From: an uncultured Verrucomicrobiota bacterium
GTDB taxonomy: Bacteria; Verrucomicrobiota; Verrucomicrobiia; Opitutales; Opitutaceae
Assembly (NCBI GenBank): GCA_903919625.1
Contig: CAIXIZ010000299.1
Coordinates: 1-5,666 of the forward strand
Length of the DNA stretch: 5,666 bases
Reading direction: 5' to 3'
The notes beneath the pieces are model-generated. The model made no database searches, was not told the origin of the DNA, and was given only the letters and a program-made list of their open reading frames with translations. The position numbers and the translations under genes are program-made. Shown piece by piece: positions 1 through 5,085 of the stretch. How positions within the stretch are numbered: position 1 is the stretch's first letter; each line of letters opens with the position of its first letter.

Positions 1-1772
1 GCAACCCGGCCATCGGTGGTCAGGCCAAAGGCCAGATCGTGCGGGAAATTGATGCGCTTGGCGGCGAGATGGCGATCAATGCTGATGTCACAGGCATTCA
101 GTTTCGTCTGCTCAATGAGTCCAAAGGCGCTGCAGTCCAGTCACCACGGGCACAGTGCGATAAGAAGGCCTATCAACTCCGACTAAAACACACCCTCGAG
201 TTGAAGACCAACCTCCAGATATTCCAAGCCACAGTTACTGGGTTAATCTTTAAAAATGGCAAAGCAGTAGGCTGTCATACCAACTTGGACATAGATTTTT
301 TCGGCCTAAGTATCATTGTTACGACGGGAACTTTTTTACGCGGGTTGATGCACATCGGACAAAACAAAAACGAAGGGGGCAGGCTAGGGGATTTCTCGGC
401 GAAGACTCTGTCAGCCAGCTTCTTAGAGTCAGGCATTGAACTCAGCCGCCTTAAAACAGGAACACCACCCCGACTACTGGGCAGGAGCCTCGATTTTGCG
501 AAAATGCGGGAACAAAAAGGTGATGAGAAACCCACCCTATTCGCCTTTCATGATACCAGGGATTCAGGGGATTTGTTCCACGTGGAACAGACGGGAGAAC
601 AGCGGATCGGTTGGTCGCCCGGTTCCAATACCATCTCATGCTGGATGACCCATACTACGGAGCAAACCGCCCAAATTGTTCGCGATAACCTCCATAAATC
701 TGCGATGTATTCAGGGCAAATAGAGGGGGTCGGGCCGCGGTACTGCCCAAGTTTTGAGGACAAAATAGTCCGATTTGCCGATAAGCCCAGGCATCTGCTT
801 TTCCTCGAACCGGAGGGGAGGGCGACCAATGAATACTATGTCAACGGTCTTTCCACTTCCCTGCCCTTCGATGTACAGTTGGAGTTAGTCCACAGCATTC
901 CTGGTTTGGAATCGGCCGAATTGCTGCGTCCTGCGTATGCGGTGGAATACGATTTTGCGCCCCCCACCCAACTATGGCCGTCATTAGAATCACGCAAGGT
1001 TGAGAATCTTTTCTTTGCGGGTCAGATTAACGGCACCTCGGGTTATGAGGAAGCGGCATGCCAGGGTCTTGTCGCCGGGGTCAATGCAGTCAACAAAGTG
1101 CGTGGATTGCCACCGCTCATCATTCAGCGGCATGAGGGTTATATTGGCGTATTGATCGACGATCTCGTAACCAAGGGAACGAATGAGCCCTATCGCATGT
1201 TCACCAGCCGGGCTGAACATCGCTTACTTTTCAATCATGGAAGCGCGGAGTTGAGATTGCATCATCTTGCACGCAAGCATAATTTGCTGTCAGTATCACG
1301 CCTGAAGCGAATTGATGAAAAGGTAGCCAATGTCACATATTGGGCCGATTACTTGGAGAAAAACCGCTCGGCTGGCCAGACGTGGGGTGATCTTATCCGG
1401 CGTGAAGCAGCATCACCAACACATCAGCACGGGTCTGAGAAGCTTGGGTTGCTCGCATTGCCCGAACCAGATTCATTTACTCAAGTATCTGTAGCCGTGA
1501 GAGATGAGGTTTTTTATCGCATTCGGTATGCGGGATATCTCTTGCGTGAACATAGGCAAATACTTAAATTTGAAGCGATTGATCAAATTCGCATTCCTTC
1601 TCATTATAATTATCTGGAAATAAGAGGTTTACGCAGAGAAAGCGCTATAAAATTGGATGCGATCAAACCCGCGACACTCGGCCAGGCGAGCCGGATTTCT
1701 GGTGTTAATCCTTCTGACATAAGTGTTTTAATGATATTTATTGAATCCGATAGGGGAGGGAAGAAGGCGTAA
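1..1772 (+). CDS. mnmG: MnmG (GidA), tRNA 5-carboxymethylaminomethyluridine synthesis subunit, 5'-truncated
   Basis: FAD-dependent subunit that, with the GTPase MnmE, installs the (carboxymethyl)aminomethyl group at C5 of wobble uridine 34 in certain tRNAs; cytoplasmic. The frame is open from base 3 (codons for NPAIGGQAKG), and bases 1-2 (gc) fit the last two bases of the Cys codon of the family motif CNPAIGG. So about 47 N-terminal residues, including the GxGxxG FAD motif, lie outside the window. The GTG at 39 is internal, not the start. About 589 residues are visible, fitting a full length near 630. Family motifs in order: REIDALGG, RLKTGTPPR, IEGVGPRYCPS (second conserved Cys, codon 744-746), FLEPEG, NGLSTSLPFDVQ, FFAGQINGTSGYEEAA, EPYRMFTSRAEHRL and, near the end, GQASRISGVNPSDIS. 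The usual KGPAV reads KGAAV (Pro to Ala, codon 129-131). A segment around DLFHVEQTGE, absent from the E. coli protein, carries a parS-like palindrome. Base composition is less GC-rich than the downstream genes. Identification is certain. Confidence 0.97.
   Translation, partial: NPAIGGQAKGQIVREIDALGGEMAINADVTGIQFRLLNESKGAAVQSPRAQCDKKAYQLRLKHTLELKTNLQIFQATVTGLIFKNGKAVGCHTNLDIDFFGLSIIVTTGTFLRGLMHIGQNKNEGGRLGDFSAKTLSASFLESGIELSRLKTGTPPRLLGRSLDFAKMREQKGDEKPTLFAFHDTRDSGDLFHVEQTGEQRIGWSPGSNTISCWMTHTTEQTAQIVRDNLHKSAMYSGQIEGVGPRYCPSFEDKIVRFADKPRHLLFLEPEGRATNEYYVNGLSTSLPFDVQLELVHSIPGLESAELLRPAYAVEYDFAPPTQLWPSLESRKVENLFFAGQINGTSGYEEAACQGLVAGVNAVNKVRGLPPLIIQRHEGYIGVLIDDLVTKGTNEPYRMFTSRAEHRLLFNHGSAELRLHHLARKHNLLSVSRLKRIDEKVANVTYWADYLEKNRSAGQTWGDLIRREAASPTHQHGSEKLGLLALPEPDSFTQVSVAVRDEVFYRIRYAGYLLREHRQILKFEAIDQIRIPSHYNYLEIRGLRRESAIKLDAIKPATLGQASRISGVNPSDISVLMIFIESDRGGKKA
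574..589. promoter_or_regulatory. parS: Candidate parS site (ParB/Spo0J binding) inside mnmG
   Basis: The 16 bases TGTTCCACGTGGAACA are a perfect palindrome and match the canonical chromosomal parS motif (consensus of the TGTTNCACGTGNAACA type). ParB loads on such sites to nucleate the partition complex and recruit SMC. The site lies wholly in coding sequence and is read as LFHVEQ in the MnmG frame. In many bacteria mnmG lies close to parA/parB and near the replication origin, and parS sites often sit within genes of this area. No second copy was found in the window, and parA/parB are not in it. The match is seen directly; function as parS is inferred. Confidence 0.8.
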
Positions 1773-1863
1773 AAGCCGGGTGCACGCTGGTAAAATATCG
1801 GTATTGGAGATGCTTTAACCACTAATTATGCAGTTTGGCACGGATAAGAGCCAGCTGGTGCGC

Positions 1864-1927
1864 ATCCGCGTAATCCGCGGTTCCATTGATCCCGGCAAGC
1901 GCAGTTGAAACCACGGATTTCACGGAT
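1864..1927. repeat. Imperfect inverted repeat with 19-bp arms (dispersed-repeat type)
   Basis: The left arm 1864-1882 (ATCCGCGTAATCCGCGGTT) and right arm 1909-1927 (AACCACGGATTTCACGGAT) pair at 16 of 19 positions across a 26-nt loop. Each arm is itself a near-tandem pair of 9-mers: ATCCGCGTA/ATCCGCGGT on the left, and CCACGGATT/TCACGGATT on the right. Repeats of this wording (CCACGGATT..CACGGATT) recur between genes in some environmental bacterial genomes, from general recollection. It may be a REP- or MITE-like element or the remnant of one. No transposase or target duplication was identified. Confidence 0.6.
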
Positions 1928-2097
1928 TGTACTGACGGTCATTCGATAATGAAACCGTAAGTTGTCACCCGGCAGGTGAAGGAATTTGGCAGGAGATTGT
2001 TCATCTAAGTTTCTGGATTCGTGTTATTGGTGCAATCGGTGGTCAAATTGAACTGCGGAATTTAGGTTGATTTCGGGATAAATGAGGAGCGGTGGCG

Positions 2098-2126
2098 TTG
2101 TAACATTTGTGAAACGAAACCGAAAT
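2098..2126 (+). promoter_or_regulatory. Possible Pho-box-like repeats upstream of phoB
   Basis: TTGTAAC (2098-2104), GTGAAAC (2109-2115) and CCGAAAT (2120-2126) are spaced with an 11-base period (7-mers separated by 4), the geometry of PhoB boxes. The first two each match the enterobacterial CTGTCAY half-site at only about four of seven positions, and the third is worse. Autoregulation of phoB would make a site here sensible. No strong -35/-10 pair was recognised, so the call rests on spacing and position only. Confidence 0.22.
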
Positions 2127-2168
2127 TCTCTAGGCGTGGACGCTTGGCACGGGTAAGGTTACGGGCAT

Positions 2169-2891
2169 ATGACAGAGAAAAAGCCCAAGAAAATCCTCAT
2201 CGTGGACGACGAGTCTGATGTGACCGAGTTGCTCGCCTACAATCTCAAGGCCAAGGGCTTTGCCGTGGAAACATTGAATAACCCGAGCGGCAGCATCGGG
2301 TTGGCGCGCAGTTTCCTGCCGGATCTGGTGATCCTCGATGTAATGATGCCCGACCTGAGCGGGCTGCAGATCTGTCAGATGCTGCGGGCCGACCCAAAAC
2401 TCAAACAAGTCCCGGTGATTTTTCTGACCGCCAAGACGGAGGAGACCGACCGTATCCAAGGTTTGGAGCGGGGAGCGGACGACTATATTTGCAAGCCATT
2501 CAGCACCAAAGAATTGATCTTGCGCGTCCAGACCATTCTCCGCCGGGTGAATGAATCCGCCACGGAGGAGCCCAAGCGGCTGCAGGTTGGACAGATCGTG
2601 ATCGAGGCCGACCGGCATGAGGCGACCGTGCAAGGCCGCCCGTTGGAGCTGACGGCAACCGAGTTCAAATTGCTGCGTCTGCTGATGGAGCGCCGGGGCC
2701 GGGTGCAAACGCGGGAGCACTTGCTCATCAACGTGTGGAATTACGAGACGGAGATTGAAACCCGGACGGTCGACACGCATGTGCGCCGGCTCCGGGAAAA
2801 ACTGGGCCGCGAAGCAGACTGGATTGAGACGATCCGCGGGGTGGGTTATCGGATGGCAGCGGAGCGCAAGCCGGAGAAAGTGGCGGGTTGA
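2169..2891 (+). CDS. phoB: PhoB-like response regulator, OmpR/PhoB family
   Basis: A 240-residue DNA-binding response regulator, cytoplasmic, phosphorylated by the partner kinase encoded 66 nt downstream. The receiver domain spans about residues 7-125: acidic pocket D13-D14, phosphoacceptor D57 in VILDVMMPD, T87 in FLTAKT, and K109 in DYICKPFS. The winged-helix effector domain spans about 136-230, with ELTATEFKLLRLL, the recognition-helix region RTVDTHVRRLREKLG and the closing wing IRGVGYRM. Length and layout are normal for the family, and all phosphorylation residues are intact. The ATG at 2169 has an AAGG (2155-2158) about ten bases upstream. The GADDYICKPFS stretch and the pairing with a PAS-containing kinase favour PhoB over other OmpR-family members, in which case it would control phosphate-starvation genes. 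That target is inferred, since no pst or phoU gene lies in the window. Confidence 0.88.
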   Translation: MTEKKPKKILIVDDESDVTELLAYNLKAKGFAVETLNNPSGSIGLARSFLPDLVILDVMMPDLSGLQICQMLRADPKLKQVPVIFLTAKTEETDRIQGLERGADDYICKPFSTKELILRVQTILRRVNESATEEPKRLQVGQIVIEADRHEATVQGRPLELTATEFKLLRLLMERRGRVQTREHLLINVWNYETEIETRTVDTHVRRLREKLGREADWIETIRGVGYRMAAERKPEKVAG

Positions 2892-2957
2892 TTGACCGTC
2901 CATGGCGGCAGGGATTGCGCCCGGCCATAAATCCTGCGCGCATAGTCATCCACTTTC

Positions 2958-4235
2958 ATGTCCAGTATCCTTCTCATTGCCATTGCGCTCGCGCTCGCCC
3001 TCGGGTGGGCGCTCGTCCGGCTGGGCAAACAACGGCAGGCCGTGCAACGGCTGCAACAGGCGATCACGCGGCAGCAACGGTTGCTGCGGGAGAATCTGCC
3101 GGGTGAACTGGGGCGGGGGTGGGATGACCTGTGCGAGGCCACGAGCGACCTCATTGACGAGGCGGCGCGGCTCAGGGAGCTGCGGGCCGGGCATCTCGCC
3201 CAGCTGGAAGCCACGTTGGGCAGCCTGCGGGAGGCGGTGCTGGTGATTGACGGCGGCAACCGTGTGGTGCTGGCGAACCAGGCGTTACAGGAGATTTTTC
3301 CCCATGCCGCCCGGATCCTGGGCCAGCGGCTGGAAGCGGTGCTGCGCAGCGTGCCCTTTCTCAACTGTGTCGAAGACGTGCGCCATGGGGCGGCCGAACC
3401 CCAGCAGGAGATCGAATTTGTCGAGGGAACGCAGTCCACCTGGGTGGAGGTGACGGGCGCGCCGATTCCACCCTTGGACGGCGGGAAGGATCCCTGGGCG
3501 CTCTTTGTGCTGCACGACATCACGCGGCAGAAAAAGCTCGAGGCCGTGCGCCGGGAGTTCGTCGCGAATGTATCGCACGAGCTGCGGACACCCCTGAGCG
3601 TCATCAAGGGGTATGTCGAGACCCTCGTGGACGGCCACCGGGAGATGCCGCTCGAGGACCGGGAGAAATTTCTCCGCACCATTGCGCGGCACACCGAGCG
3701 GCTGAACTCGCTCCTGGACGATTTGCTGACCCTGTCGCGGCTGGAATCCACCAATCCCGGCCTGCGGCACGAACTGGTGTCGCTGCCCGGGCTGCTGAAT
3801 GACATCCTCGGAGATTACCGCGCGCGTCCGGCCGCGGCCGCGCATCGCCTGCATGCCGACATCGACGCGACGCTCGACCCGTTGCCGCTCGATCCGTTGA
3901 AAATCACCCAGGTGATTGAAAACCTCCTCGACAATGCGCTCAAGTACACCCCGCCCGGCTCACGCATCGATGTGCTGGCGCGTGCGCGCGACGGCGAGAT
4001 TGTCGTGACGGTGCAGGACAACGGACCGGGGATACCGGAGGCCGACCTGCCGCATATTTTTGAGCGGTTTTACCGCGTAGAAAAAGGCCGTTCGCGGGAA
4101 AAAGGGGGCACCGGCCTTGGCCTCAGCATCGTGAAACACATTGTGCAGCTCCACGGCGGCCGTGCCTGGGTCGAAAGCACCGTGGGGCAGGGGAGTGCGT
4201 TTCATCTCAGCTTGCCGGCAAAAAAGGCCGCGTGA
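2958..4235 (+). CDS. phoR: PhoR-like sensor histidine kinase
   Basis: A 425-residue membrane histidine kinase, presumed partner of the upstream regulator. Residues 2-22 form one hydrophobic helix, followed by a basic, Gln-rich likely coiled coil (23-48). A PAS-like domain lies at about 84-190 (LREAVLVIDGGNRVVLANQA to LFVLHDITRQKKLE). The HisKA domain has phosphoacceptor H207 in SHELRTPLS. The HATPase domain has the N box ENLLDNALKY (321-330), G1 DNGPGIP (354-360), F box FERFYR (368-373) and G2 GGTGLGLS (383-390). All catalytic boxes are intact. Only one membrane segment and no periplasmic loop are seen, so sensing is likely through the membrane/PAS region or a partner such as the Pst/PhoU complex (known for PhoR, inferred here). 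The ATG at 2958 is the only reasonable start: an in-frame TAG lies at 2943-2945. No good Shine-Dalgarno precedes it. Confidence 0.87.
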   Translation: MSSILLIAIALALALGWALVRLGKQRQAVQRLQQAITRQQRLLRENLPGELGRGWDDLCEATSDLIDEAARLRELRAGHLAQLEATLGSLREAVLVIDGGNRVVLANQALQEIFPHAARILGQRLEAVLRSVPFLNCVEDVRHGAAEPQQEIEFVEGTQSTWVEVTGAPIPPLDGGKDPWALFVLHDITRQKKLEAVRREFVANVSHELRTPLSVIKGYVETLVDGHREMPLEDREKFLRTIARHTERLNSLLDDLLTLSRLESTNPGLRHELVSLPGLLNDILGDYRARPAAAAHRLHADIDATLDPLPLDPLKITQVIENLLDNALKYTPPGSRIDVLARARDGEIVVTVQDNGPGIPEADLPHIFERFYRVEKGRSREKGGTGLGLSIVKHIVQLHGGRAWVESTVGQGSAFHLSLPAKKAA

Positions 4236-4309
4236 ACGCGCGGGCCGCGGGCTTGCACCCAGACAGACGCCTGCTACGCCTGCGCGGAATGGGACCGACT
4301 GCCGCCCCT

Positions 4310-4314
4310 GGTGA
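4310..4314 (+). promoter_or_regulatory. Ribosome-binding site supporting the internal trmB start
   Basis: GGTGA ends seven bases before the ATG at 4322, a normal Shine-Dalgarno spacing. It favours this ATG over the GTG at 4232 and the ATG at 4289, neither of which has as good a site at proper distance. Confidence 0.4.
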
Positions 4315-4321
4315 CCAAGCT

Positions 4322-4909
4322 ATGACCGCAAATCCGCATCAGGCCGAACTGGCCGAGCGGCGCAGGGCGTTGCGCGCCGAGCTCCAGGGCAGATTGCCCG
4401 GTGAGACGCTGCCGATGGTTTGGGAAATCGGCTGTGGCCACGGGCATTTCCTCGCCGCCTATGCCGCCGCGCACCGCGGCGAACTCTGCGTGGGAGTGGA
4501 CCAGGAACTCGACCGCATCCGCCGGGCAGTCAGGAAACAGGAGCGCGCGCGGCTGACCAATCTGCATTTCGTCCGTAGCGAAGCCGGGCTGTTTTTGGAG
4601 GCTCTGCCGCCGGGGGTGGTGTTCAAGGCTGTCTACGTCCTGTTCCCCGACCCCTGGCCCAAACGGCGTCACCATAAACATCGGCTGCTCCAGAGGGGCT
4701 TTATGCATGCCGTAGCGGATCGGGCAGGGGAGGGGACCCCGTTTTACTTTCGCACGGACCATGAACCGTATTTCCGCGATGTGGAGACCATGCTACAGCA
4801 GCATCCGGACTGGCGGTTGGAACCGTGGACAGAGTGGCCATTTGAGCTGGCCACAGTATTTCAAGTGAGGGCCGAGAAGCATTATTCGCTGGTGGCATTC
4901 CGCAGGTGA
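4322..4909 (+). CDS. trmB: TrmB, tRNA (guanine-N7-)-methyltransferase
   Basis: An SAM-dependent enzyme that methylates N7 of G46 in the tRNA variable loop; cytoplasmic. From the ATG at 4322 it is 195 residues, a usual size. Visible features (this numbering): SAM-binding motif I WEIGCGHGHFL (34-44), acidic D60 at the end of beta 2 (VGVDQE), the family signature VLFPDPWPKRRHHKHR (106-121), and TDHEPYF (145-151). Near the C terminus, where relatives carry a TxxE motif (TKFE in E. coli), this protein reads TVFQ. The frame stays open upstream to a GTG at 4232 that overlaps the phoR stop as GTGA, which would give 225 residues. The extra 30 residues (Arg/Ala/Gly-rich) do not look like a TrmB N terminus, and a GGTGA ribosome site fits the ATG at 4322. 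An ATG at 4289 is a third option. It is probably co-transcribed with phoBR. Family assignment is firm, the start is not. Confidence 0.9.
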   Translation: MTANPHQAELAERRRALRAELQGRLPGETLPMVWEIGCGHGHFLAAYAAAHRGELCVGVDQELDRIRRAVRKQERARLTNLHFVRSEAGLFLEALPPGVVFKAVYVLFPDPWPKRRHHKHRLLQRGFMHAVADRAGEGTPFYFRTDHEPYFRDVETMLQQHPDWRLEPWTEWPFELATVFQVRAEKHYSLVAFRR

Positions 4910-4918
4910 CCAAACAGT

Positions 4919-4930
4919 TGCCCATGGGCA
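4919..4930. repeat. 12-bp perfect palindrome just after trmB
   Basis: TGCCCATGGGCA is a perfect palindrome ten bases past the trmB stop. It sits inside a wider weak inverted repeat, CAGGTG (4903-4908, overlapping the stop codon) and CACCTG (4929-4934). No T-run follows, so it is not a standard terminator. Function is unknown and could be none. Confidence 0.35.
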
Positions 4931-4968
4931 CCTGGCCGGTGAATCCATAAGCATCACGCCCAGGGCGC

Positions 4969-5007
4969 CCCGCCGTGGCTTATGCCTGGCGCAGGAAATG
5001 CGGCGGG
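4969..5007 (+). terminator. Weak candidate terminator hairpin between trmB and atpB
   Basis: CCCGCCG (4969-4975) pairs perfectly with CGGCGGG (5001-5007). The 25-nt loop contains a smaller hairpin CCTG-GCG-CAGG (4985-4995). The sequence after it (CCTGATTTC) has only a short T-stretch, so Rho-independent termination is doubtful. Confidence 0.25.
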
Positions 5008-5018
5008 CCTGATTTCGG

Positions 5019-5056
5019 GGGTTGACGCCCACCGGGGCATTTGCCTACGTCAACCC
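5019..5056. repeat. Perfect 9-bp inverted repeat in the atpB leader
   Basis: GGGTTGACG (5019-5027) and CGTCAACCC (5048-5056) are exact reverse complements around a 20-nt loop. The stem can extend by two G-U pairs in RNA (5017-5018 with 5057-5058). An alternative small hairpin GCCC/GGGC (5027-5030/5035-5038) lies at and inside its left arm. The left arm contains TTGACG, a good -35 hexamer, but the bases about 17 further on (CTACGT) are a poor -10. It could be a terminator for the upstream operon, an operator, or a leader structure of the atp transcript. It ends 29 bases before the atpB start. Confidence 0.5.
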
Positions 5057-5085
5057 TTTCCCTATTTCGCAGCCTACCCGCGTCC

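Larger units (their letters stand above)
1773..2168. other. Non-coding gap between mnmG and phoB
   Basis: No convincing gene was found on either strand in these 396 bases. They hold an imperfect inverted repeat (1864-1927), a small bulged hairpin (ACGGT at 1935-1939 with ACCGT at 1954-1958, plus TTC/GAA inside) and a 5-bp hairpin TCACC-CGGCA-GGTGA at 1965-1979. None is followed by a T-run, so no clear intrinsic terminator for mnmG is visible. The right end must carry the phoB promoter. Confidence 0.6.

Noticed and set aside
39..41. GTG at 39 as the mnmG start
   Set aside because: The frame is open upstream and encodes NPAIGGQAKG, a conserved internal MnmG motif, so the gene starts before the window.
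1935..1979. Hairpins after mnmG as an intrinsic terminator
   Set aside because: The stems are short or bulged and no T-run follows either of them.
2130..2903. Minus-strand open frame of 257 codons opposite phoB
   Set aside because: It mirrors the phoB codons, is rich in His/Gln/Leu/Pro without family motifs, and phoB on the + strand has all catalytic residues.
2846..3805. Long open frame on the minus strand (319 codons) opposite phoR
   Set aside because: It is antisense to a clearly functional kinase, is Ser/Arg-rich as expected from the GC-rich complement, and has no recognisable domain.
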